A stretch of DNA of 64,000 nucleotides from Sphingopyxis sp. TUF1. GTDB lineage: Bacteria; Pseudomonadota; Alphaproteobacteria; Sphingomonadales; Sphingomonadaceae. Made by a program: the position numbers and the translations under genes. Under the pieces are notes generated by a model. It saw only the letters and a program-made list of their open reading frames with translations, had not been told where the DNA came from and did no database searches. Of the stretch, positions 15,574-26,400 are shown piece after piece (positions within the stretch are counted from its first letter, which is position 1; each line of letters begins with the position of its first letter). The DNA is taken from NCBI RefSeq assembly GCF_036687315.1, contig NZ_CP144683.1, positions 682,001 to 746,000 on the forward strand. Reading direction: 5' to 3'.

Positions 15574-17207
15574 TGGCACCCCGCAACCTTTGACGGTAAC
15601 GGCGGCGCGATGACGCCGACATTCCAGTTCCACGGAATATCGCCTGCAGCGCGGCGGCGGCAAACCACCGCTTCGTGCAGCGCCGACACGCCGGGGAACA
15701 GATTATGCCCCGCGCGCGCGCCACCTGCGAAATGCATGAAGCCGCGATTGTCGGCATAATCGGGCCAGTCGGGCTGACCGTTGGCACGCGGGGTGGCGCT
15801 CGCCGCGAAACTCGCCCAATAATCGGTCATCGCGTCCGAAAGCTTCTTCTCGGCGAGCGTGTCGGGGACTTTCGGCCACAGCGGCGGCGTGCGCGTTGCG
15901 GTGCCGAAAACATAGGGCAGCTCGGCGGCATGAAAGGCGTGCAGATTCCATTCCTGCATCGCCGGATAGCCATGGTCGAAATAGTAATAATAGGCCCGCT
16001 GGCCCAGCGCCGACTGGTTCGACACCAGCCGTTCCGATGTCCAGCCGTACATCGCGTCGCGCGTCGCGGCCAACATGCTTTCGTCAATATTCTTCGCCGG
16101 ATAACGCGCGAGGAACAGGTCGGCGAGATCGCCGTAACCGGCCCGGATCGCGGCCTCATAGGCCGCCGCATCGGCGGGCGCCTTGGGCAGCAGAAAGCGC
16201 AGCGAGCGAATTTCGCCGCTGTTGAACCCGGCCAGGATCGGAACGGGCGCCTGCTCGCCCTTGTCGAACGTCTCGACCAACTGGCGCGGTACCACCTTGC
16301 CGTCGACGGTCGGGAAAGGGAAAAACCCCGTCGCAGGCGCTTTGGAAGCAATTTCTTCCGCTGGCATCGCGCGGAGCGCCGCGAGGTCGGTAGCGCCAAG
16401 CTTCGCGGCCAGACCCTTGCCCAGCTCTTCGGCGGGGACCATGCCGTTGATCGCACCGCTCAACCCGGATGCCGACACCATATAAGCGCTCTGCGCGATC
16501 GCCTTGTGGAACAGGCCGCGGGCCTGCGGCGCCGCCATCAGATACATGACACTGAGCGCACCCGCTGACTCCCCAGCGATGGTAACATTCCCGCCGTCAC
16601 CCCCGAAGGCGGCGATGTTGCGCTTGACCCATTCGAGCGCCGCGATCTGGTCGAGCAGCCCGTAATTGCCCGACACGCGATCGGGCGATTCCGCGCTCAG
16701 CTCCGGATGCGCCAGATAACCGAGCGCACCAAGACGATAGTTGATCGATACGACAACGAGCCCGCGCTTCGCCAGCGCGGCGCCGTCATAGAGCGGCTCC
16801 GCGCCAGATCCAGCCGTCAGCGAGCCACCATGAATCCAAAGGACCACCGGCGCGCCGCGTGCATCCTTGGGCGCCCAGATGTTGAGCGAAAGGCAATCCT
16901 CGCTCATCGCCGGCATATCCCCGGCGTAGATGCTGGCGGCGCGCGGCTTGGGCTGCATACACGACGCGCCGAACTTGGTCGCGTCGCGCACGCCCTCCCA
17001 CACCGCCGCCGGCTCGGGCGGGCGCCAGCGGCGCTCGCCGACCGGCGGTGCGGCATAGGGAATGCCTTTGAAGACACGCACCCCGCGATCCTCGCTGCCG
17101 CGCACGCCGCCCGCTGGCGCTGCGACCACCGTATCGTCGGCGGCGAGCGCCGGAGCGGGCGCAGCCATCGCCAAGGCCAGGGCCAAATATTTCCAGCGCC
17201 GGATCAT
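15570..17207 (-). CDS. Secreted type-B carboxylesterase
   Basis: About 545 residues. The ATG at 17207 starts a signal peptide, MIRRWKYLALALAMAAPAPALAAD. The mature part is a type-B carboxylesterase: PYAAPPVGERRWRPP, EDCLSLNIWAP, oxyanion region WIHGGSLTAGSG, nucleophile motif TIAGESAGALSV (GESAG) and the histidine in FHAAELPYVFG. The family cleaves carboxylic esters with a Ser-Glu-His triad, here probably in the periplasm. It sits 28 bp behind the TonB receptor, so receptor, esterase and ligase would take up, cleave and activate one ester-type nutrient. Confidence 0.9.
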   Translation of the reverse strand: MIRRWKYLALALAMAAPAPALAADDTVVAAPAGGVRGSEDRGVRVFKGIPYAAPPVGERRWRPPEPAAVWEGVRDATKFGASCMQPKPRAASIYAGDMPAMSEDCLSLNIWAPKDARGAPVVLWIHGGSLTAGSGAEPLYDGAALAKRGLVVVSINYRLGALGYLAHPELSAESPDRVSGNYGLLDQIAALEWVKRNIAAFGGDGGNVTIAGESAGALSVMYLMAAPQARGLFHKAIAQSAYMVSASGLSGAINGMVPAEELGKGLAAKLGATDLAALRAMPAEEIASKAPATGFFPFPTVDGKVVPRQLVETFDKGEQAPVPILAGFNSGEIRSLRFLLPKAPADAAAYEAAIRAGYGDLADLFLARYPAKNIDESMLAATRDAMYGWTSERLVSNQSALGQRAYYYYFDHGYPAMQEWNLHAFHAAELPYVFGTATRTPPLWPKVPDTLAEKKLSDAMTDYWASFAASATPRANGQPDWPDYADNRGFMHFAGGARAGHNLFPGVSALHEAVVCRRRAAGDIPWNWNVGVIAPPLPSKVAGCQ

Positions 17208-17235
17208 CGCCCTGCCCTTTCCGTCAGGCCGCGCA

Positions 17236-19503
17236 TCAGAAGCGATAATTGGCGCGGACGCCGATCGTGCGCGGACGCAGCCGGGCATAGCGCGCCTCAA
17301 GGAATGCTTCGGGATGGACATAGGTGATCGATTTATCGTCGAGGAGATTTTCGACATAGGCGCCGAGATCAATCGCCCCCAGCTTTGCCCCGGCATACAG
17401 GTTCACATTGGTCCACGCCTCAGTGAAATCATAGGTTGGGCTGTTCGCATTGGGATTGCCCGGCACATTCGGGAACTGGTTCGGGAACGACCCGGCGTGC
17501 GACACATTGACCGCTGCATAGGCCGTGTCGCCGCCGCCGATCCCGAAATCATACCGCAGCGTGCCCGATCCCTGGAATTTCGGCGAGGCCAGCCGCGTTC
17601 CGATCTCGGCCCCCGAAATGGCCGCTTCGACCGCCGTGAGGTCGGTCACCTTCGCGCGGTTGAAGGACCCGTTCAGCGAGAGGCTGAGCCCCTGCACCGG
17701 CCGCGCGATAATCTCATATTCAAGCCCATAGCTTTCGGCGCCACCGATGTTCGTTGCGAACTGGATCGAATCCGACACGCGGTTCGCCTGAACCTGAATA
17801 TCTTTCCAGTCGATATAATAGGCGGCGATATTGGCGGTCAGGTCGCCGCCCAGCCAGCGCCCCTTGAGGCCGATTTCATAGTTGGTGACGCTGTCCGATT
17901 TCGCGCCGTCCGGAATGACGATGTCGTTGGGATTGATCGCACTGACCAGCCCCGCGCGCGCGTTGACCACCGGCGTGCGGAATCCGGTCGAGACCGTCGC
18001 ATAGGTGGTCAGGCTGTCGGTCGGTTTCCACGACACGCTGCCCTTCCACGACAGCCGGTCGTCCTTGACCTTCAATCCTTCGGCATAGTTGATCGGGGTG
18101 ATTGTCAGCGGGATGTTCGACAGGCCGAACAGCGCCGCCGTCAGATAATTGCTGTTATACCCGCCGCCCCGCGTGAAGCTTTGCACTTCGGTGCTGCCAT
18201 AGCGCAGGCCGCCGGTGACCCAGAAACTTTCGCTGAAACGGAAGGTCGCCTCGCCGAAGCCCGCGATTTCAGTCTGGTCGGTGTAGGCGTTGAAGCGCTG
18301 ATAATATTCGTCGGGCAGGCCCGTCAGACCGCGCGCGTCGAGGAATTCCTGCGACGAGCGATAGTCGAAATCGACGGTCCGGCGCTTGTCGTAATAGAAA
18401 AAGCCCGCGACCCATTCGAACGGGCCGTCGTGACGCGACACCAGCCGGGTTTCCTGCACGAACAGATCGTCGAACCCATAGGCATCGAGCGCGAAGGGAA
18501 AGGCCTGCGCAAAGGTTCCTGCAAGATCGACATAGAAGGATGCATCATAGTCCGACAATGTCGTTGAACTGATAAGCTCGGCAAAATCGAACTCGTAGTT
18601 GACCGTGATGTTGTAGTTGGTGAGCTTGCCCTGGAACAGGTCCGGCCGGTCAGAGCGCCGGACGAATTTGCCGAGCAGCGGATTGGTCAGCGCCGAGTCC
18701 GCGGGCTTGCTGTTTTCATAGGAAGCGAGCAGTTTCACCTTCATCCGGTCGGTCGGCTGGAGGAGCAGGATCGCGCGGCCGCCATAGGCTTCGAGGCTGT
18801 TCGAATCCTCGACGCCGGTGCCGATATTGTCGACCCAGCCGTCCTCATTACGATAATAGCCCGTGACGCGCAGCCCGATCTCATCCTTCATCAGCGGGAC
18901 GTTGACCATCCCGTTGTAGCGCTGGCGCAGGGCATCTGAGCCGGTCAGCCCCAGGTCGACGCTCGCCGACGCCTCGAAATCGTCGAGGTCGGGGCTTTTG
19001 GTGATGATGCGCATCGCACCGGCGAGCGAGTTCGACCCGAACAGCGTCCCCTGCGGCCCGCGCAGAAACTCGACACGCTCGACGTCATATAGATTGGGGT
19101 CGAGGATCGTCGAATTGCCGTTCGCCGAGATCGGCAGTTCGTCGACATAGATGGCGACGGCGCTTTGCAACCCAGCCGAATAGCCATTGGTGTTGATGCC
19201 GCGGGCTGTGAAATTGTTGAAGTTCTGGGTGGGCCGGTTGACGACGATGCCGGGGGTATTCTGCGCGATACCTTCAAAGCCCACAATGCCCAGATCGTCG
19301 AGATCTTCTTGACCGAACGCCGTCACGCTGAGCGGAACATCCTGCAACCGTTCGGTACGGCGCGTGGCGGTAACGATGATGTCTTCCCTGTTTCGCACCT
19401 CTTCGTCAGCGGACGGCGCGACATCGGTCGATTGGGCCTGGACGGAAACGGGTTGCATGAACATGGCGACCGCCGAGGCGGACACGAGCAGCTGTGCCTT
19501 CAT
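17236..19503 (-). CDS. TonB-dependent outer-membrane receptor
   Basis: 755 residues with a signal peptide (MKAQLLVSASAVAMFMQPVSVQAQ), a TonB-box/plug start EDIIVTATRRTERLQDVPLSVTAF, plug motifs IYVDELPIS and VEFLRGPQGTLFGSNSLAGAMRI, a long beta-barrel and a C-terminal aromatic residue (GVRANYRF). The sequence style is that of sphingomonad receptors for carbon sources rather than siderophores. It leads the unit receptor-esterase-ligase-TetR and carries operator site 2 upstream. The substrate is unknown, probably a hydrophobic ester. Confidence 0.92.
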   Translation of the reverse strand: MKAQLLVSASAVAMFMQPVSVQAQSTDVAPSADEEVRNREDIIVTATRRTERLQDVPLSVTAFGQEDLDDLGIVGFEGIAQNTPGIVVNRPTQNFNNFTARGINTNGYSAGLQSAVAIYVDELPISANGNSTILDPNLYDVERVEFLRGPQGTLFGSNSLAGAMRIITKSPDLDDFEASASVDLGLTGSDALRQRYNGMVNVPLMKDEIGLRVTGYYRNEDGWVDNIGTGVEDSNSLEAYGGRAILLLQPTDRMKVKLLASYENSKPADSALTNPLLGKFVRRSDRPDLFQGKLTNYNITVNYEFDFAELISSTTLSDYDASFYVDLAGTFAQAFPFALDAYGFDDLFVQETRLVSRHDGPFEWVAGFFYYDKRRTVDFDYRSSQEFLDARGLTGLPDEYYQRFNAYTDQTEIAGFGEATFRFSESFWVTGGLRYGSTEVQSFTRGGGYNSNYLTAALFGLSNIPLTITPINYAEGLKVKDDRLSWKGSVSWKPTDSLTTYATVSTGFRTPVVNARAGLVSAINPNDIVIPDGAKSDSVTNYEIGLKGRWLGGDLTANIAAYYIDWKDIQVQANRVSDSIQFATNIGGAESYGLEYEIIARPVQGLSLSLNGSFNRAKVTDLTAVEAAISGAEIGTRLASPKFQGSGTLRYDFGIGGGDTAYAAVNVSHAGSFPNQFPNVPGNPNANSPTYDFTEAWTNVNLYAGAKLGAIDLGAYVENLLDDKSITYVHPEAFLEARYARLRPRTIGVRANYRF

Positions 19504-19581
19504 AATAGCTCTCCCTCCTGGACGACATTATCGGCGCCGTCTCGGGGGTGTTTATGCAAGCGACTTTGCTTGCTGTCAATG

Positions 19582-19601
19582 TTCACTCACACGTGCGTGA
19601 A
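19582..19601. promoter_or_regulatory. TetR-type operator, site 2 (TonB receptor promoter)
   Basis: TTCACTCACACGTGCGTGAA is a 20-bp palindrome with 8 of 10 matching positions per arm. Its left arm equals that of site 1 at 13211-13230. It lies about 79 bp before the TonB receptor start on the minus strand, where a repressor would block the promoter. Confidence 0.65.
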
Positions 19602-19694
19602 TAAAATACCAACCAAGGGATCGCAGGCCTGCCACGCGTTCCCGCCGCACCTCAATGCTCACGATTAGCAAGCCAACCCTGCAACCGGTGCCAA

Positions 19695-20444
19695 TCATCC
19701 CAGTTCTTCTGGCGAAATGTGCCGGCTTACGACCCTGAGGGTGTCCGCGGATGGCCGATGGACGGCAAGCGCCAGACGATGATCGGCTGTCGGCACATAT
19801 TCATGAACCTGCCACTCCGACGCCGTCTTTGCCCGCGCCAACTGCATTTTCGATGTTTCGGGCTCCAAAGTGAAAGCGAACTCTTGCAACGGCGTCGCGA
19901 GTCCGGTGCCCACCGCCTTCAGCATGGCTTCCTTCAGGGTCCAGAGGCGGAAGAATATCTCCACACGCTGCTGTAATGGCGCTTCAAGGATCAGCTGATA
20001 TTCCTGAGGGGCAAAATGTCGCTCAGCCAACCATTCGACATCGACGCTGCGATCGATCGCTTCGACATCCACCCCGACGGGGTGACCGCGGCAAATGGCG
20101 CAAACCGCCATCCCGCGGGTATGGGAAAGGTTGAAATGGATGCCATGCTCATGATCGAGGTCGAGTTCGGGCTTGCCGTAGGCGTTGGCGCGAAAACAAA
20201 TGGTGTCGCCGTCCAGCATCGGGGCCAGTGCGTGTCGAAGCAGCGCGTGGGCGACGACAAAAATGGCCCGATCCTTTTCGAAGGCGAAACCAGCCGCGCG
20301 GCGCTGTTCATGATGGTTCAGCTTCGCGCTCAAACGGCCGATCATCGAAGGAGAGAGCGACGGTATTTCGGCGCAATAGAGGAAAACCACGCGCGGTCGG
20401 GGTGTCGTTTCGGGGCAAGCGGTTAGCATATCAAAGCCGTCCAA
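19695..20444 (-). CDS. 4'-phosphopantetheinyl transferase (Sfp type)
   Basis: 249 residues of the Sfp/Gsp class: GKPEL near residue 90, FNLSHTRGMAVCAI, the Mg-binding VGVDVEAIDR, and FFRLWTLKEAMLKAVGTGL with the WxxKEA motif. It attaches phosphopantetheine from CoA to the carrier serines of the neighbouring NRPS, carrier-protein fusion and ACP. It is the last gene of the left arm of the cluster, 47 bp after the large NRPS on the same strand, so the cluster carries its own activating enzyme. Confidence 0.9.
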   Translation of the reverse strand: MDGFDMLTACPETTPRPRVVFLYCAEIPSLSPSMIGRLSAKLNHHEQRRAAGFAFEKDRAIFVVAHALLRHALAPMLDGDTICFRANAYGKPELDLDHEHGIHFNLSHTRGMAVCAICRGHPVGVDVEAIDRSVDVEWLAERHFAPQEYQLILEAPLQQRVEIFFRLWTLKEAMLKAVGTGLATPLQEFAFTLEPETSKMQLARAKTASEWQVHEYVPTADHRLALAVHRPSADTLRVVSRHISPEELG

Positions 20445-20491
20445 CCGTCCGACACTCCCCCTGTTCTCCCTACCCCGGCTCAGGGAGGGCG

Positions 20492-23400
20492 TTATCGCGT
20501 CAGGCTGTGGGCAGCCTCGTCCGGCATTTGCTCGATATCGGCGAGCAGGCGCGCGATCTGATCGTCACCGCGCTTTTCGAGCATCGATTCGACGATTGCC
20601 AGCGCCAGCGCTTCGACCGTCGGGTTATCGAACATAAGGCGGACGGGCAGGTCGACTCCAAAATCGTCCCTGATCCGCGAAACCACGCGCGTGGCCAACA
20701 AGGAGTGTCCCCCCAGTTCAAAGAAATTGTCCTGAACGCCAACGCTCTCAACCTCGAGGATTTCGCTCCACAGGCGCGCCAGCGCAATTTCGACCGGGGT
20801 TCTCGGAACGGCACCGGTGATCGAACGCGACGTTGCCTCGTTGGGATCGGGCAAATTGCTGCGGCTCAGCTTGCCGCTTGGTGTAAGCGGCAGCGATTCC
20901 ATGACGACATATGTCGCCGGGATCATATGTTCGGGCAAAATGGCCCGAAGGTGCGCCCGGAGGTCGTCCGGCGACACGGGCGATTCCGGATCGGCCTGAA
21001 TATAGCCGACGAGACGAAGCTCCCCGCGGCTTTCGCGGGCCACGACGACGGTTTCCTGAACCGACGGGTGCGTTCGCAGGGCGACTTCGATCTCACCAAG
21101 TTCGACACGAAAGCCGCGAATTTTAACTTGCTGGTCCGTCCGGCCCAGGAACTCAATCTCTCCGTTCGCCATAAAGCGCGCGCGGTCGCCTGTGCGATAC
21201 AGTCGTTCCCCTTTAACGCTTTGCGCATCGGGGATGAAACGCTCGGCCGTCAGCGCGGGTCTTTCCAGATAGCCGTTGGCCAGCGCAGAACCCCCGATAC
21301 AAAGCTCCCCTGGAATCCCGATCGGGCAAAGCTGTCCATGCGGGTCGAGGATCTGGATCGCCGTATTGGGAAGCGCTCGGCCGATCGACGGGCGGATCGG
21401 CCAGCCGTTCGCCGCGCCGGTCAACTCGAGTTCGGTGACGACATGCGATTCGGTAGGCCCATATTGGTTGCACAATTTCGCGCCGAGCCGCGTCATCATT
21501 TCGGCAATCTGCGGCGTGATCTGCAACTGCTCGCCGGCCGTCACAAACTCCGTCAACGAATCCGGAAGGGCCGCGGCATGCCGGGCGTGCTCGGCCAGCT
21601 GCTGGAGCGCGACATAAGGCAAGAACAGCCGCCGCACTTTTTCTTTGCATAACAAGTCCCACAGCGCGAACGGATCGCGGCGCTGGTCCTCCGTTATCAG
21701 GACGAGCGTTCCGCCGGCGCCTAGGGTCGCGAAGATTTCCTGAAACGAGACGTCGAAGCTCAACGAGGCGAATTGCAAGGTCGGCGCGGCAATCGGCAGG
21801 GCCGATCGGGCGATTTGCCAGCGGATCAGCGACGCGAGCGGACCGTGCGACATCGCGACGCCCTTCGGTTTGCCGGTCGATCCCGACGTGTAGATGACAT
21901 AGGCGGGGCTGCCGGGCGCAACGGGCACGTCCGGATTCTCGTCGGCGAAGTTGCCGGACCCAGGGTGATCGATGGCGAGGAGCGCGGCGCCCATTTCCGA
22001 CAATTCGCTGCTCCGCGCGCTTTGCGTCAGCACGAGCGCGACGCGCGCGTCCGCCGCCATGAAGGCGATGCGCTCTTTGGGGTAAGCCGGGTCTATGGGA
22101 ACATAGGCCGCCCCGGCCTTCAGCGTGGCGATAAGGGCGACGATCATGTCCACCCCGCGTTCGATGCAAATCGCCACGCGGGACCCCGGCACGACGCCAT
22201 GCGCGATCAGACGGCGCGCGAGAATATTGGCGCGCGAATTAAGCTGCGCGTACGTGATCTTTTCATCGCCCGCGACTAGCGCGACCGCATCCAGCGACAG
22301 CGCCGCCTGCCTCTCGAACAGACGATGGCACATCTCGGCCTGGGCGGTGTCTTCGGTGTCGTTCCAGTCCGCAAGCGCCTTCGTTTCGGTCGGCAGCAGC
22401 ATCGGCAGCGACCATATCGGACGATCGGGTTCGTCCATCGCGGCCGCGAGCAACGCGCTATAATGCCCTGCAAGGCGCTCGACCGTCGACAGATCGAACA
22501 GGTCGGAATTATATTCTATTCCGGCACGAAGGTCGCTCGCTGTTTCCGACAAGAACATCGTAAGATCGAATTTGGACACGCCGGCGCTAAGCGTCGGCAC
22601 ATCGTCGTCGCTAGCGCCGCCGACGTCCGCGGGGCGGCCGGTATTCTGCAACGCGAACATGACCTGGAAGAGCGGATTGTAGGAGAGGTTCCTGTCCGGC
22701 TGGATTTCCTCGACCAATTTTTCGAACGGAATCCCCTGATACGTAAAGGCTTCCATCGTAACGTTGCGCACCTCGGAAACCAGCTTGCGAAAAGTAAAAT
22801 CCGCCGAAAACTGGGTACGAAGCACGAGCGTATTCGTAATAAAACCGATCAAGCCTTCGAGCTCAGGGCGCACTCTGTTGGCAATCGGAGAGCCCACCAC
22901 CAGGTCTTCCCGGCCGGTATATCGATAGAGAAGAATATAGAACACGGACAGCAATGCCGAAAAAAGAGTCACCTGCTCCTGCTCGGAGAAATCCTTGACG
23001 CTCTTCAGAATTGATGGGGGCATAGTGAACATATACATGCCCCCGGTGAACGACTGCATCGCGGGCCGCGGCCGATCCGCTGGCAGGTCGAGCAGCGGAG
23101 GCATACCAGCGAGCTTGTCCTTCCAATATTTGGCGTCGCGCTGCAGCATCGGGCCGGACAGATAGCGGCGCTGCCAGCAGGCAAAGTCGGCATATTGGAT
23201 CGGGAGGTCCGGCAACGATGGCGACCTCCCATTGCGACGAGCCTCGTAAAATTCGACAAGCTCGCGGGAAATTATATCCATCGACCAGCCATCGGCGGCG
23301 ATATGATGAATCGTAACGAGAAGCAGATTATTATTATCGTGCAATATTATGAGTTCGCCTCTCAGAACCGGTCCATCTTTAAGATCGAATGGCATCTGCG

Positions 23401-26400
23401 TCTGCTTTGTGATCAAGCGTTGTAATTCCGCCTTCTTATTCTTCTCCGACATCTTGCGAAGGTCGTGGATCGGCATCTTGATTTGCAGCGAGGGAGAGAT
23501 CACCTGTACGGGGTTGCCATCAACCGTGGCAAAGGTTGTTCGCAGCGTTTCGTGGCGCGCGATAAGGTCGTTGAGGGCGCCTTCCAGCATAACCGCTTTG
23601 ACGGGCGCTGCGAAGTGCACGGGCAGTGCGATGTTGTAAACCGCGCTATCCGGATCGAACTGGTCCAGGAACCATAGGCGCTGCTGCGCAAAGGAGAGCG
23701 GGATCGGCCGATCCCGGTCGATGCGGGGGATCGTGGCGACCTGGAGTTGCGGACTCGCGCCGACCAATGGCTTGATAAGCGCCGCCAACTGTTCGATCGT
23801 CGGGGCCTCGAACAGGTGCTGGAGAGGTATCTCCACCTGCAACGTATCGCTAATCCGGGCGACGATTTGCGTGGCGATCAGCGAATGTCCACCGAGCCGA
23901 AAGAAATTGTCGCGGATGCCAACCAGGTCCGTGTGGAGGACATCCATCCATATCTGCGTCAGATGGACCTCAAGATCGTCGCGCGGCGCGAGATATTCTC
24001 CGCCTCCCGATAACGGGGCATCGAGCCGGGCGACAAGTTCGGCCAGCGCACGACGATTGATACCGCCGTTGCGCTCATAAGGAATAGTTCGTCCCGGTTC
24101 GAACGTCGAGGGCACCAGCGGCACCGGCAGCCGCTCGGCGAAGTAACTCCGCAGTTCGGATATGGGGACGTCCTGCGACAGCTTAAGATATGCGGCCAAC
24201 CCCCGGTCAGCCAATCCCTGGCGGATTCTTGCCGTAACGGCGGCCGCCTCCACCGCCGGATGGGCGCAAAGAACAGCCTCGATCTCGGCGTAGTAAATCT
24301 TCAGCTGTCGCTCGATCAGCGCGTCGTTCATGCCCCCATGGAGGACAAATTTCCCGTCTTCGAGCCGAGCAAAATCATCCGTTCGATACCCCGGCTCAAG
24401 GTCGGGAAGATCGGGGTTTTGCACATAAAGACTGCCGGGCACGCGTCCCGGAACGGGTTCAAGGTCGCCTCCCAAAAGGCCGATCTGCACGTTCGCGACA
24501 GGGATGCCGAGGGGAACGACCGCGGCATCCGGTTCAAGACGCGCCAGCGGCTGCATCAAATAGAACCCACCCGCACCCGGATCGCCCGACACCATGACGA
24601 CCCGTTCGATTATCTCCGGTGCGAGCGCATCCTGAACCTCGGCCCAATCCAGCTGACGTTCGGCAGAAAGCACAAGCCGAACGCTTCGCAGCGATCGCGG
24701 AAATTCCCGGGCGAGCCTTTCCAGGTCCGCCAAAGCGAGCGACATGACGGTAACGGACGCTTCCTGCAGCAGGGCGGCAAATCGCCGCGAGCGAAACGAC
24801 AGTTCGGGCGGCACGAACATAATTGCCGCTCCGGCGACCAGCGCACCGAAGATTTCGTATCGGGCGCAATCGGAGCCGATGTGGGAAAGTTGCGCGACCC
24901 GATCCTCTGGTAACAGGTGCAGGACAGGGTCACGTGCGGTCCCGGCAAGCATCGCGTGGCTAAGGTATACAGCGGTTGCCTCCGCGGCGCCGTCGGCCCG
25001 GACCAGCGCCACGGCAGGCAAGTCGGGCGTTATGCAGACTTCGAGTTCATCGTCCTTTTGCGCTTCCGCGTCGGCCCAAAGCTCCGCGAACCGGACGACT
25101 TTCGCTCCCGCGTTCCGGAAGCAGGGTTCGGCCGCCTCGTCTGCGATGACCAATGCCGGCCTAAGCGCCGACAGGATGCGCTCGGCCCGATCCGATTTCA
25201 GCGGGGTTCCATCGGTTGCCAGGATGTCGGCAGGGTCGATCGGAGCCCATACCAGCCCCGCCTTCAGAATTCCCAGTACGACCGCGAGCCATTTCGATTC
25301 CGGCGCGGACGCGACCGCTACGGTGCTGCCCGCGCTCAGTTGCCCCAGAAACGATGTGCGCGCGACCCGGTTCGCCCACTGGTTCAGCTCAAGATAGGTC
25401 AGCCCTCCCTTTGCCTCGATCGTGGCGAGCGCGGTCGGTGATCGGGCCGCATGGGCCGCGACGAGCGCTCCCAGCGCGTCTTCCGGCACCGCCGCCGCTT
25501 GGGGATCGTCGATTGAATCCGCGACCGGGGGCGCCTCGTCGGCGATCCATATGGAAAGGCGGGAAAGCCTTTCGTCGGGATTCGCGACGATATGGTGCAG
25601 TAATGCAATGTAGCGTTCGATCATGGTTTCGACGGTCGAGGCGTCGAAAAGATCGGTATTATATTCAAGAAAACCCTGCGCGCCCGCTCCGGTGTCGACC
25701 ACGGACATCGTCAAATCGAACTTGGCGGTCCCATTGCCGACCGAACCGGCCAGGATCTGGGAGCCCAGCGGCTGGATAGGCGCCGCGCTGCGATCGATTG
25801 TCCCGATATTTTGAACGCCGAACAGAATCTGGAAAAATGGATTGTGGCTGAGGTCGCGGTTGAGCTGAAGCTCGTCGACCAGCTTCTCGAACGGCATGTC
25901 CTGATTGCCATAGGCGTCGAGCGCCACGTCACGCTCGCGCACGAGCAACTCGACAAAGCTGGGATCGCCCGAAAGGTCGGTCCGCAATACCAGCGTGTTG
26001 ACGAAGAAGCCAATCAACCCTTCCAGTTCCGATCGGGTCCGGTTGGCGATGGGCGATCCGACGGCGATGTCGGTTTCTCCGCTCAGACGGTGGAGCAACA
26101 GCTTAAATGCGGCGAGCAGCGTCATGAACAGCGACGCGCGGTTGGCGTTGCCGAGCGCCTTGAGCGCTTCGCAAAGTTTCTCGTCCAGCGTAAATCCGCG
26201 CACCGACCCGTTGCTGGTCTGCACGGGCGGCCTGCGACGATCGGTGGGCAAATCGAGCACGGGGCGCAGATCGCTGAGCTGATTGCGCCAGTAGCCGAGC
26301 TGCTTTTGCAACAGCTCTCCGCGAAACCAATCGGCCTGCCACACCGCGAAGTCGGGATATTGGACCGCCAATTCCGGCAATGGCGAGGGGCGCCCGTTCA

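Noticed and set aside
20228..21652. Long plus-strand open frame (474 residues)
   Set aside because: Antisense to the PPTase and NRPS; Arg-rich low-complexity translation without motifs.
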